Origin: an uncultured Trueperaceae bacterium
GTDB lineage: Bacteria > Deinococcota > Deinococci > Deinococcales > Trueperaceae
Assembly: GCA_937873495.1 (NCBI GenBank)
Contig: CALMXZ010000011.1
Location: 186,001 to 250,000, forward strand
Reading direction: 5' to 3'
Length of the DNA: 64,000 bases
The notes beneath the pieces are model-generated. The model made no database searches and was not told the DNA's origin. It saw nothing but the letters and a program-made list of their open reading frames with translations. A program made the translations under genes and the position numbers. Positions within the stretch are counted from its first letter, which is position 1. Each line of letters begins with the position of its first letter. Of this stretch, positions 1 to 7,979 are shown in pieces.

Positions 1-440
1 AGGTACAGCCGGCCCGTCCGGCCGGCGAACCGGTGCTTCGGGCCGATGGGATCGAGGTTGACGCCGTTGCCACCGCCTACCTTGGTGACGAGCGCGAGCT
101 TGCTCGCGAGGTGCAAGACCCACGCGTCCGTGCCGACCTCTTCCGGGCTACCGTCCTGGACGAAGCAGTTGAGGACGTTGCCGTGCAAGGTATCGGCTCC
201 GGCCAGGACCCGGCCGCCGGGGCAGAAGCTCTTGTTCGCCATGAGCCGGTAGAAGCGCTCGGCGTGATCGGCGCGCTCCTCCTGACGTTCCGGTCGCGCC
301 ACCCAGTTCGCCACCCGGCGGAACATGGCGTCCACCGTCTCCTCGCCCGCCTGGAAGTACTGGCGCTTGGCGATGGCTACGGCATGCGGGTCGAAGCCTG
401 CGTTGCCTGCAGCGTGATCGGGTGACGCGTGGTCGGTCAT
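1..440 (-). CDS. nrdJ: Class II (B12-dependent) ribonucleotide reductase, N-terminal part
   Basis: Reading the minus strand from an ATG at 440 gives an open frame that leaves the window at base 1 (about 146 codons). A perfect AGGAGG lies at 447-452, seven bases before the ATG. Around residue 72 comes the motif FCPGGRVLAGA followed by a short loop and NCFVQ, and then KLALVTKVGGGNGVNLDP. These are the N-terminal active-site cysteine and glycine-rich motifs of adenosylcobalamin-dependent ribonucleotide reductases, which make deoxynucleotides from ribonucleotides. The catalytic centre and C-terminal cysteines lie outside the window, so class II rather than another class is judged from this N-terminal block only. 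Confidence 0.7.
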   Translation of the reverse strand, partial: MTDHASPDHAAGNAGFDPHAVAIAKRQYFQAGEETVDAMFRRVANWVARPERQEERADHAERFYRLMANKSFCPGGRVLAGADTLHGNVLNCFVQDGSPEEVGTDAWVLHLASKLALVTKVGGGNGVNLDPIGPKHRFAGRTGRLY

Positions 441-929
441 GGCGTTCCTCCTGGTCGGCTACGGCGCCTTGGCCGTTGCCGCCTCTCGTCGGTCGTGGCG
501 TGCGCCCGCGCCGTGGCTAGGGTCGCCTAGCGGGGCGGTCGGGTCGCTGGGGCGTGCGATACGGGCAGTTCAGATACAAGACCTAGTAGCTGACACCCTA
601 CTGCATACAACTTCAGTTGCCTTGAGCCGAGGCTACTTCCCTTCGCGAGTGTGTCGTATCTCACTGGGGACGACCTCCGGCCCTGGGGAGCGAGGCCCGC
701 CGGGGCGCCTGTCCGCCAGCGCCACCTCGTGCAGCGCGGACCGCAGGTTACCACCAGAGACGGGTCCCATCAAGCGCAGCTGCCCTCTCCAGCTACTAAC
801 GCGGGCGACGACGCGAAGACGACCTACAACATGTTGTACCCGGCCGCTGCGGCCGGAGAAGCGCGTCGGGCACGGGTCCTGCCCGTCCGGCGGCCGTAAG
901 GCGCGCGCCGGTGGGCGGCGAGCACCCGT
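441..929. other. Intergenic region upstream of nrdJ
   Basis: No convincing gene lies in these 489 bases between the nrdJ start and the purH stop. On the minus strand this is the nrdJ leader and promoter region. I looked for a cobalamin riboswitch and did not recognise one. The only compact signals are the 14-bp palindrome at 825-838 and a looser CAAC-4-GTTG dyad at 608-619. Confidence 0.4.
825..838. promoter_or_regulatory. Perfect 14-bp palindrome, possible operator
   Basis: TACAACATGTTGTA is a perfect dyad about 385 bp upstream of the nrdJ start. Its AT-rich centre and CAAC/GTTG arms recall NrdR-type or other repressor boxes. NrdR boxes normally occur in close pairs, and only a weak CAAC-TTCA-GTTG dyad is present at 608-619. 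Function is not established. Confidence 0.25.
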
Positions 930-2489
930 TCAGTGCCTGAAGTGGCGCTCGCCCGTCATCACCATCGCGAGGCCGAGCTCCTCCGCCGCGGCCACGATGG
1001 CGTCGTCGGCGACGGACCCGCCCGGCTGCACGATCACCCCGACGCCCGACGTCGCCGCCGCATCGACACCGTCCCTGAACGGGAAGAAGGCGTCTGAGGC
1101 GCACACCCCGCCGGCCGCGCGGCCGGCGGCCTTGCGAACCGCGATCTCCACGGCGTCGACCCGGCTCTGCTGGCCTGCGCCTATACCGACGGCCACGCCG
1201 CCCGCCACGAGGGCGATGGCGTTGGACGACGTCGCCGCGCAGACGAGCTGCGCCAGCTCGACGTCCAACCACTGCGCCTCGCTAGGAGCGCGCGTGGTGA
1301 CGACGCGCCAAGCGCTGCGGTCCAGGCTCACGACGTCGGCGTGCTGCGCGAGGAAGCCGCCGTCGAGCCTACGCAGCTCAAGGCCGGCCGGCCCGGGCTC
1401 CGGCAGTGTGAGCACGCGGGTGTTCTTGCGCTTGCGAGCCAGGAGCTCGAGCGCCTCCGGCGCGTAGCCGGAAGCCATGAGAACGTCGGCCTTCGGGCGC
1501 GCCACGATGAGTTCGGCCAGGGCCAGGTCGACGTGGCCGGGCAACGCGACGACCCCGCCGAAAGCGGACTTGGGATCGGCGTCGAACGCCTTCACGTAGG
1601 CGTCGGCGAGGCTCGTCCCCCACGCGGCGCCGCATGGGTTGGCATGCTTCACGATGACGCACGCGGCCGAACCTCGCTCGGCCCCCGCCCGCGCGAGTCG
1701 GTGCGCCAACCGCCAGGCGGCCTCGGCGTCGAAGAGGTTCAGGTAGGAGAGCGCGAGCCCCGAGTGCTGCACGGCCGCGTCCCACAGCGACCGCTTGCCG
1801 ACCTCACGGTAGCGGGCGCCCTGCTGGTGGGGGTTCTCACCGTAGCGCAGGACCTCGGCGCGCTCCAGGGCCACGTCCAGGTGGCGCGGCAGCTCCTCGG
1901 CCCTACCCAGGTAGTCCACGATGGCGGCGTCGTACGCGGCGGTATGCGCGAAGGCCGCGCGCGCCAGCTCGCGGCGCTCCTCGGCCGTGATGCCCCTGCC
2001 CAGGGCGGCCAGCGTGGCGGCGTAGTCCTCGGGTCTGACGACCACCACGACGCCGGGGTGGTTCTTGGCGGCCGCGCGGAGCATGGCAGGTCCACCGATG
2101 TCGATCTGCTCGAGGGCTTCCGCCTCGCTCACGCCTGGCTGGGCGACGGTCTCCCTGAACGGGTAGAGGTTGGCGACGACGACGTCGACCGGGACGATGC
2201 CGTGGGCGGCCAGCTCGCGCATGTGCGCCGGCTCACGGCGCGCCAGGATGCCGCCGTGAACGTTCGGATGGAGCGTCTTGACCCGACCGTCCAGGATCTC
2301 GGGGAAGCCGGTCACGTCGCTGACGGCCACTGCCGGGATGCCCCACTCGGTCAGGGCGGCGAGGGTGCGGCCGGTGCTGACGAGCTCGAAGCCCAGCTCC
2401 CTGAGGCCCCTGGCGAACTCTTCGAGGCCGCGTTTGTCGTAGACGCTGATGAGCGCGCGCCTAGGGATGTCTATTGTCTCGGTGCTCAC
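930..2489 (-). CDS. purH: Bifunctional AICAR formyltransferase / IMP cyclohydrolase PurH
   Basis: Catalyses the last two steps of de novo IMP synthesis. An N-terminal MGS-like IMP cyclohydrolase domain (RALISVYDK, then TLHPNVHGGILARR) is followed by the AICAR transformylase domain with RYGENPHQQ, KHANPCG and SAFGGVVAL. The C-terminal block SDAFFPFRDGVD and the ending MTGERHFRH are typical. The GTG at 2489 is chosen because AAGGGAG lies just upstream, giving 519 aa, the usual family length; a longer frame to 2531 lacks a good ribosome-binding site. It lies about 30 bp downstream of the foldase gene on the same strand and may be cotranscribed with it. No defects are seen. Confidence 0.95.
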   Translation of the reverse strand: MSTETIDIPRRALISVYDKRGLEEFARGLRELGFELVSTGRTLAALTEWGIPAVAVSDVTGFPEILDGRVKTLHPNVHGGILARREPAHMRELAAHGIVPVDVVVANLYPFRETVAQPGVSEAEALEQIDIGGPAMLRAAAKNHPGVVVVVRPEDYAATLAALGRGITAEERRELARAAFAHTAAYDAAIVDYLGRAEELPRHLDVALERAEVLRYGENPHQQGARYREVGKRSLWDAAVQHSGLALSYLNLFDAEAAWRLAHRLARAGAERGSAACVIVKHANPCGAAWGTSLADAYVKAFDADPKSAFGGVVALPGHVDLALAELIVARPKADVLMASGYAPEALELLARKRKNTRVLTLPEPGPAGLELRRLDGGFLAQHADVVSLDRSAWRVVTTRAPSEAQWLDVELAQLVCAATSSNAIALVAGGVAVGIGAGQQSRVDAVEIAVRKAAGRAAGGVCASDAFFPFRDGVDAAATSGVGVIVQPGGSVADDAIVAAAEELGLAMVMTGERHFRH

Positions 2490-2562
2490 AACCTGCTCCC
2501 TTCCAGAACGAGCGCGGGCGGCCATGAACACCAGCCGCCCGCGCCAGGTCGTGTGACTAGGT

Positions 2563-4545
2563 TCAGTTGCTCGTGGCCGGTGCCGGGGCTTCGTCGCCTG
2601 CCGGGGTCTCGTCGGTCGGCGGGGTCTGGTCCGCGGCCTCGGGTTCGGTGGTTGCGTCGGTGCCCTGGAGCGAGTCCGTGGGCAGGATGAGGTCGGGCAC
2701 CGAGGTCTCCACGATGTCGGTGGCGGCGCGGCGTTCGGAGAGCCACGCCGTGCGGGCCGCCTGGCGCTTCTGCGCCAGCACCGCCTGCTCGACCTGGGCG
2801 TACACGTCCGCCAACGGACGGACGCGTGGCGCCACGCGGTCGGCGACGAGCACGACGTAGGTGTCGATGGTCGCCTGGGCGGGCGCGGCGTCGGCGCCGT
2901 CGCCGGCGAGGTCCTCTTCGTTCGCGTCCGTGCCGGACGTTTCCGTTCCGGTCGCGTCCGGGGCGGGCTGCTGGATCACGAGGACGTCGCTCACCGCCAA
3001 CGCGCCGCCGGGGAGCGGGTCGAAGGCGTCGGTCGCGAAGAGCGCGGTGTCGAGCTCGGTGGCCAGGTCGCCCGGCTTCACACGCCCCAGCTCGGTGAGG
3101 GTGCCACCGGCGGCCTCGGAGGCGGCCGCGACCGTGTCGCCGCCGAGCAGGGCGGTGCGGAACGCGGCGGCAACGCCTGCATCGGAGAACTCGACCTTGG
3201 TCACGGTGGCTTCCGCGCCGAACGTGTACATCGCCTGGTTGCCGGCGTAGTACGCCTCGACGTCCTCGGCGGTGGCCGTCTCATCGCGCCCGATGTAGTT
3301 GAGGGCCGCCTGGGCGATGCCGTTGCGCGTGCCGACCAACGGCACGCCCAACGTCTGGGCGCCCTGGTAGGCGACCTCGGTGTCGATGAGCTGGTTGAGG
3401 ACCGTCGGCTTGAAGAGCCCGACGATGAGGTCGGCGGTGGCGGGCGACAGGGCCTGCTGGATCTGGGTGTTGGTGTAGAGGGCCCTGTCGAGGTCGACCG
3501 ACTTGATCTCGTGGTCGCCGACCTTGGCGAGGACCGGATTGTCGAACCGCAGGGTGCCGGTGGCCGGGAACGAGACCTGGGCCTCGGCGCGCAGGCGCTC
3601 GAGCTCGGCCTCGACGATCCCCGACTTCTTCGCGTCGAGCGCGTCGGCCGAAACCGTGTCCCTGACCTCGTCGCTCGGCAGGTCGGCGGCGGGCTGGTAA
3701 CCCTCGACGTACACGACGTAGTAGCGGTCGTTGAAGGCGATGACGTCCGTCAGGCCGGCGCCACGCAGGGAGAAGGCGGCGTTGGCGACGACGGTGGGCA
3801 GCGCGGGGCGCCCGACGGGGCGGGGTGTCGTCTCGCCGGCAGCGGCGCCGATGGCACCGTCACGGTCGGCGAGTTCGAGGCTATTGTCGCGGGCAAGGGC
3901 GGCGAAGTCGGCACCGGCGAGGGCCTGCCGCCTCAGGCTCGCGGCCGTCTGCTGGTCGGCCACGACGATCTCACGCGCGAGGATCTTCTCCTCGGACTGG
4001 TAGGAGGCACGATGCGATTCGAAGAAAGCGTCGACCTCGGTGTCGGAGACCGTCACCGCGTTGACGAGGCGGTTCTCCCACTCCTGCAGGCGGAGCTGGT
4101 CCCTGAGGTAGTCGCGGAACGACTGGTCCGTGTAGCCGGCGCTGCCGATCAACTGCAGGTAGGCCTGGTCATTGCGCGCCCCGTCAACCCCGCGGTCCTT
4201 GCGGAAGTCGTTGACGGCGCTTCGCACCTGGCCGCCGCTGATGTTGATGCGCGAGGCGGCCTGGTCCAGGACGGTGTTCCTGATGATCTCATCGGCGAGC
4301 AGACGCTGGAGGTCTTGTCCGACCTCGCCGTCCGTGACCGTGTTGAACAGCGCGTTGTTGCGCAGCTGCTGGATGTCGAGGTCGTACAGGGTCTGGCCGT
4401 TGACGACGATCTGCGCGTCGCCACGACTCGCGCTGCCGCCGCCCGTAAGACCCAGCCCAGGGGTGAACGTGAGCACCATGCCTGCGAGGAGGCCGATCGA
4501 CACGGCCCACAGGATGATGGTTGACGTACGTTTGCTCATCTTCAT
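2563..4545 (-). CDS. Membrane-anchored PpiC/SurA-type peptidyl-prolyl isomerase
   Basis: A 660-aa protein with one N-terminal membrane segment (about residues 8-30) and a SurA_N/PpiD-like chaperone region containing NGQTLYDLDIQQLRN. A parvulin-like section follows (about 170-270, EKILAREIVVADQQTAA through DRYYVVYVEGY), and a second SurA-like repeat lies in the C-terminal half. The tail (about 625-660) is low-complexity, rich in Thr, Glu, Pro and Asp. Such proteins assist folding of secreted or outer-membrane proteins outside the cytoplasmic membrane. The isomerase residues are not clearly conserved, so it may act mainly as a chaperone. It is the last host protein gene before the inserted element and reads away from tRNA-Arg. 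Confidence 0.8.
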   Translation of the reverse strand: MKMSKRTSTIILWAVSIGLLAGMVLTFTPGLGLTGGGSASRGDAQIVVNGQTLYDLDIQQLRNNALFNTVTDGEVGQDLQRLLADEIIRNTVLDQAASRINISGGQVRSAVNDFRKDRGVDGARNDQAYLQLIGSAGYTDQSFRDYLRDQLRLQEWENRLVNAVTVSDTEVDAFFESHRASYQSEEKILAREIVVADQQTAASLRRQALAGADFAALARDNSLELADRDGAIGAAAGETTPRPVGRPALPTVVANAAFSLRGAGLTDVIAFNDRYYVVYVEGYQPAADLPSDEVRDTVSADALDAKKSGIVEAELERLRAEAQVSFPATGTLRFDNPVLAKVGDHEIKSVDLDRALYTNTQIQQALSPATADLIVGLFKPTVLNQLIDTEVAYQGAQTLGVPLVGTRNGIAQAALNYIGRDETATAEDVEAYYAGNQAMYTFGAEATVTKVEFSDAGVAAAFRTALLGGDTVAAASEAAGGTLTELGRVKPGDLATELDTALFATDAFDPLPGGALAVSDVLVIQQPAPDATGTETSGTDANEEDLAGDGADAAPAQATIDTYVVLVADRVAPRVRPLADVYAQVEQAVLAQKRQAARTAWLSERRAATDIVETSVPDLILPTDSLQGTDATTEPEAADQTPPTDETPAGDEAPAPATSN

Positions 4546-4644
4546 TCTGGTCGACTTCCTCCCGGTCCGGCGCGCCGCTCAAGACGCCCGGTACGGTCCC
4601 GCCCCTGGCGGGAAGCACGCCCAGGAGTGTAACAGAACGGTCGC

Positions 4645-6468
4645 TCAGCGCGGCGTGGTCGCACGCGGCCGCGCGGTGCTATATTGCTCTTCGCTTCGCC
4701 GTCGGCACCCCCGGCGCCACGTAGCCGATCCGCGCCCGTAGCTCAGTCGGATAGAGCGTTCGCCTCCGGAGCGAAAGGTCACAGGTTCGAATCCTGTCGG
4801 GCGCACCCAACGCACAAGGCTCGAACCTTGGCCCGAGGATTCAAGGGCTGGGGTTCGGGCCTTGTCGGCGTTCTCTGCCCAGGTGAGCGCGTCGGCGTTG
4901 ACCTCGGGGTCGAGCAGCATCTCGAAGGGCCGGTTGTTCTCGACGCGCAGTTCGTCGTCCTCCTCGATGTAGACCTTGGTGAAGAAGGCCTGGTTGCACA
5001 GGCGCCGGTTGGCGTCGTCGCAGCGGGCGTAGATGTCGGCGCAGTTCTCCAACAGGTTCAGGGCGTCGTCCAGGTGCGCGCGGGCGTCGGTGTACTCGCC
5101 GTGGTGGGCGTCGAGGCGGCGGTTCACCTGGTCGAGTTCTCCGGCGATGCGGTCTTGTTCCCGTTTGAGGACGGCGAGCGGGATCGCGTCGGCGTAGTGG
5201 GCCTGCATGAGCCGGTCTTGCTCGTGCTCCAGGCGGTCGCGGTTCGCGGTGAGCTGGGCGAGTTCGTCGGCTTCGGCGGACATCAGCCGGTCGAACTCGT
5301 GGTGCAGCATCCCGGCCAGAGCTTCGCGTCGGGCGGGGGTGAGTTGCACGCGCTGGTAGTAGTTCTCGATCAAGTGCTCGACGTCCTCGATGAGGATGGC
5401 CTGCCTCGTGCAGTCGGTCCGCTTGGAGTGCCGCCCTGAGCAGACGAAGTAGGGGTAGACGTTGCCGTGTCGGTTCTTCGCGTTTGACACGATGAGGCGG
5501 GACCCGCAGGCCCCGCAGTAGACGGTGCCTTTCAGGTAGTGGTCGTGCACCTGGGTTGCCTCGGATGCGCTCTTGTGCGCGGTGAGGACGGACTGCACCT
5601 GGTACCAGACCTCGGCCGGGACGAGCGGCTGGTGCGCACCCTTGTAGGCGACGCCGCGGTAGATCACGTCGCCCTTGTAGTACGGGTTCGTCAGCATTCG
5701 GTGTACCGAGGACACAGCGAGCGGTTTCGAGGGCCGCTTCGGGGTGGGAAGACTGACCAGCCCTCGCGACGTCAGCTCGTCGTGGATCTGGCTGACGGTC
5801 CAGTTCCCGGAGGCGTATGCCTTGTATGCCCACTCAATCAGCGGTGCCCGGTCGGGGTCGAGCTGCACCGTGCGAACTTCGCGGCCGAGCTCGTCGCGGG
5901 AACGGATGTTGAGGTAGCCGATCGGTGCCTTGCCGACCGTGCCGCCGGTGGCGGCTTTCTGCGTCATGCCCTTGATGACCTCGGTGGCGAGATTGCGGGA
6001 GTAGAACTCCGCGATCGTGGACATGATGCCGTGCAGCAGCATCCCGCTGGGGGTCTCGTCAATGTTCTCGGTCGCGGAGACGAGCATGACCCCGGCCTCC
6101 TGCAAGGCGAGGTGGATCGTTACGTCGTCGGCGCGGTTGCGGGCGAGCCGGTCGACCTTGTGGACGATGCAGTACGCGACACGGTTGCGCTTGACGTACT
6201 GGATCATCCGCATCAGCTCGGGCCGGTCGGCCTTGCGGGCGGACTCGCCCGCGTCGATGAACTCCTTCACGATGACCGCGCCGAGCTGTTCGGCCTTGCG
6301 GCGGTTGGCCTCGCGCTGGGCGGGAATGGAGAAGCCTTCATCGGTGCCGCCCTTCTCGGCTTGCTCCTTGGTGGAGACGCGCAGGTAGGACACCGCGAGT
6401 GCGGTGCCCTGGGGCGGTTCGATGAGACTGCGCACCGGGTCTGGAGTGCGCGCGGACGTGGTACTCAT
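4645..6468 (-). CDS. Large serine recombinase (integrase) whose 3' end crosses attL
   Basis: Integrates and excises the element at tRNA-Arg. The resolvase domain (about residues 25-170) has catalytic Ser32 in SYLRVSTKEQ and the HKVDRLARN motif. The recombinase domain follows (about 185-300), then a zinc ribbon (YCGACGSRL ... YFVCSG ... DC, about 317-355) and a charged coiled coil (about 375-470). Codon 555 falls on the att core. The remaining 52 codons (after LVRWV) are host sequence read antisense through tRNA-Arg, so the tail is not native. In the excised circle the frame would continue into the ORF at 52386-52859 instead. The ATG at 6468 is preceded by a structured leader. Confidence 0.93.
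   Translation of the reverse strand: MSTTSARTPDPVRSLIEPPQGTALAVSYLRVSTKEQAEKGGTDEGFSIPAQREANRRKAEQLGAVIVKEFIDAGESARKADRPELMRMIQYVKRNRVAYCIVHKVDRLARNRADDVTIHLALQEAGVMLVSATENIDETPSGMLLHGIMSTIAEFYSRNLATEVIKGMTQKAATGGTVGKAPIGYLNIRSRDELGREVRTVQLDPDRAPLIEWAYKAYASGNWTVSQIHDELTSRGLVSLPTPKRPSKPLAVSSVHRMLTNPYYKGDVIYRGVAYKGAHQPLVPAEVWYQVQSVLTAHKSASEATQVHDHYLKGTVYCGACGSRLIVSNAKNRHGNVYPYFVCSGRHSKRTDCTRQAILIEDVEHLIENYYQRVQLTPARREALAGMLHHEFDRLMSAEADELAQLTANRDRLEHEQDRLMQAHYADAIPLAVLKREQDRIAGELDQVNRRLDAHHGEYTDARAHLDDALNLLENCADIYARCDDANRRLCNQAFFTKVYIEEDDELRVENNRPFEMLLDPEVNADALTWAENADKARTPALESSGQGSSLVRWVRPTGFEPVTFRSGGERSIRLSYGRGSATWRRGCRRRSEEQYSTARPRATTPR
4732..4805 (+). tRNA. tRNA-Arg (anticodon CCG), insertion target of the element
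   Basis: All four arms fold: acceptor GCGCCCG/CGGGCGC, D-arm GCTCAGTCGGATAGAGC, anticodon stem TTCGC/GCGAA around a loop with CCG, and T-arm ACAGG-TTCGAAT-CCTGT. The discriminator is A4805. The next bases are CCC rather than CCA, because the inserted element begins here. Joining the left host sequence to base 52861 restores A-CCA, so the uninterrupted gene encoded its CCA end. After integration the terminal A must be supplied by tRNA nucleotidyltransferase following trimming. Confidence 0.97.
4803..4807. other. attL core of the integrated element
   Basis: The pentamer GCACC at the tRNA 3' end recurs at 52856-52860, preceded on both sides by GG and one variable base. Crossover within this core is predicted because swapping flanks restores both a complete tRNA 3' end with CCA and an uninterrupted recombinase reading frame. 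A very short shared core fits a large serine recombinase. Confidence 0.8.
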
Positions 6469-6477
6469 GGGGGCCTG

Positions 6478-6539
6478 CTCTCACGAAATCTCGGCCCTCG
6501 CGCTCGGGCTGAACGCCCGAGGGGTGCTGATCGTGAGAG
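6478..6539 (-). promoter_or_regulatory. Nested inverted repeats in the recombinase leader
   Basis: Immediately upstream of the recombinase ATG (6468), a 9-bp inverted repeat (CTCTCACGA 6478-6486 and TCGTGAGAG 6531-6539) encloses a perfect 7-bp hairpin (CTCGGGC 6503-6509, GCCCGAG 6515-6521, 5-nt loop). In the mRNA the outer arm nearest the start contains GAGAG, the likely ribosome-binding site, so folding could hide it. It could equally be a protein-binding dyad. Confidence 0.45.
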
Positions 6540-6650
6540 GAAGCCCGAAAGCTCTAGGACTAGGCCGGAACGGCCACGTAAACGTTGCCCGCCGGAGCGG
6601 GGTTTGGGACCACAACACCACGTCGACGCGAGGCTTGCTTGTGCTCGATT

Positions 6651-6869
6651 CTACCCGGATGCCTGGTCGGCGACCATTGCCGGACGGTAGGTCTCCGGTA
6701 TTGCGGCGGCGCGACGCTCGGCGCGCGATCGGCCGGTCTCCTGCAAGGTCAGCCGGATCAGAACCTCGGCGAGCTTGTGCAAGTCGGCGTCCTCGCGATG
6801 TACCGCGCGTACGGAGAATGAACGGTCCTCATAGCGGCGCCGGTCGGTCTTCTTGACGTAGGTGCCCAT
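6651..6869 (-). CDS. Small conserved element protein, unknown function
   Basis: A 72-aa basic protein starting MGTYVKKTDRRRYEDRS. Its ATG overlaps the stop codon of the upstream gene (TGATG), so translation is probably coupled. The middle part contains a hydrophobic helix-like stretch (LHKLAEVLIRLTLQETG). It ends about 180 bp before the recombinase start. I do not recognise a domain; the position between the DUF4913 gene and the recombinase suggests an accessory role in the element. Confidence 0.6.
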   Translation of the reverse strand: MGTYVKKTDRRRYEDRSFSVRAVHREDADLHKLAEVLIRLTLQETGRSRAERRAAAIPETYRPAMVADQASG

Positions 6870-7453
6870 CAGTCGCGCAACTCCCCAGTGGCAGGGTCGA
6901 GGCCGGCGTAGAACTCGTCCTCGGCCTGCTTGCGGGCGGCGACGTCATCGAGGACGAACTGCACGAAGTCCTCGTCGCGGTTGGCGATGATCCGGTCCTC
7001 GACGGGCTCTGCCGGGTCCTCGCCGGGCCAGACGGTCTGCCGGGTGGGGCGGTCTCGGTCGAGGCGGGTGCCGCAGGCGGCGACCCAATCCCTGAGCCGC
7101 TGTCTGGCGTCGGCGAAGTCGCGGTGCCAGCCCAGCGGCGCGGAGGCGTTCTGCTCGCTGTCGTAGGCGGCCAGCCAGTGCAGGTGCAGGGCCGAGAGCT
7201 CCCAGACGAGCTCGGGGTGGCGGTGCCAGAACGGCGGCACCACCGATGCGGGCAGACCATATGTCGTGCGGAGCCAGTTGACCCACTTATTCAGCTCCAG
7301 CCACTCGGCCTCGGCTTCCTCGCTCGTCAGGAGGTTCCAGTTGATAGGGTGCGGCGGCTCGGGCAGCAACGACCCCTCGAACTCCTCGGGCGCCTCATCG
7401 AGGTCGGGCTCGTCACCCAGGTCCGGCGCGTCGCTGTCGTTCTCGTTCATCAT
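6869..7453 (-). CDS. DUF4913-like conserved element protein
   Basis: About 194 aa. An acidic N-terminus is followed by a tryptophan-rich core (WNLLTSEEAEAEWLELNKWV ... PPFWHRHPELVWELSALHLHWL ... GWHRDFADARQRLRDWV), the pattern I associate with DUF4913 proteins of actinobacterial plasmids and conjugative elements. There are no membrane segments or signal peptide. The ATG at 7453 is preferred over a GTG six bases upstream because GGCGG lies at a suitable distance. It follows the SSB gene and is coupled to the 72-aa gene downstream. Function is unknown. Confidence 0.7.
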   Translation of the reverse strand: MMNENDSDAPDLGDEPDLDEAPEEFEGSLLPEPPHPINWNLLTSEEAEAEWLELNKWVNWLRTTYGLPASVVPPFWHRHPELVWELSALHLHWLAAYDSEQNASAPLGWHRDFADARQRLRDWVAACGTRLDRDRPTRQTVWPGEDPAEPVEDRIIANRDEDFVQFVLDDVAARKQAEDEFYAGLDPATGELRD

Positions 7454-7465
7454 GGTCACCGCCGG

Positions 7466-7921
7466 TCAGAGTCCGAGCGCCGGTGCGGCGTTGCGGGCCT
7501 CGCGGCGCGCCTCGGCATCGACGGACTGCCCCGCGGCTTCTCGCGTGACGGCGGGCTGGCGGCGGGTCCGCTTGACCTCGTAGCGGGTGCGGGCAAGGTC
7601 GTGGCCGAGCTTCTTCGCCACGAACTCCTCAGCCTTGATTACCTCGCCCTCCGGCGTGGTCCGGTCGTACTCACGGACGTAGCCCTCTGCGACGAACTTG
7701 TCGCCCTTGGCGAGGCGGTCGTGCGCGCGTTCGGCGGTCTTCTTGAACGCGACGAGGTCGTGGAAGGTCGTCTCGGTCTGCGTGAACGACCCGTCCTCCT
7801 CACGGCGGTAGTGTTCCTGGCCGATCTTGACGTACAGGCGCGCGTCGCCGCGCTCGGTGTAGGTGAGCTGCGGGTCGGAGGCGATAAACCCGGAGAGGGA
7901 TTCCTGCGTGTGGAGAGCCAT
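7466..7921 (-). CDS. ssb: Single-stranded DNA-binding protein (SSB-like)
   Basis: A 151-aa protein with an OB-fold: an N-terminal segment (SLSGFIASDPQLTYTERGDARLYVKIG) followed by FHDLVAFKKTAERAHDRLAKGDKFVAEGYVREY, the strand pattern of bacterial SSBs. The C-terminus lacks the usual acidic tip for partner binding and is basic instead, as often seen in element-encoded homologues. The start at 7921 is supported by GAGGA upstream. It probably coats the transferred strand entering or leaving the cell. It is encoded directly downstream of the coupling-protein gene. Confidence 0.8.
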   Translation of the reverse strand: MALHTQESLSGFIASDPQLTYTERGDARLYVKIGQEHYRREEDGSFTQTETTFHDLVAFKKTAERAHDRLAKGDKFVAEGYVREYDRTTPEGEVIKAEEFVAKKLGHDLARTRYEVKRTRRQPAVTREAAGQSVDAEARREARNAAPALGL

Positions 7922-7979
7922 CGGACTGTCCTCATTTCTGACATCGACGGGCGGCCCCACAGCCGGGGCCGCCCTTGTG

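Noticed and set aside
441-929. Cobalamin riboswitch before the B12-dependent reductase
   Set aside because: I looked for the B12-box and the usual multi-stem layout and did not see them.
4645-4803. C-terminal tail of the recombinase as a native domain
   Set aside because: These codons are the reverse complement of tRNA-Arg and its promoter region, so they are host sequence acquired on integration.
4684-5439. Long plus-strand frame running through the tRNA and recombinase
   Set aside because: It overlaps the tRNA and is antisense to the recombinase with no recognisable protein features; an artefact of high GC.
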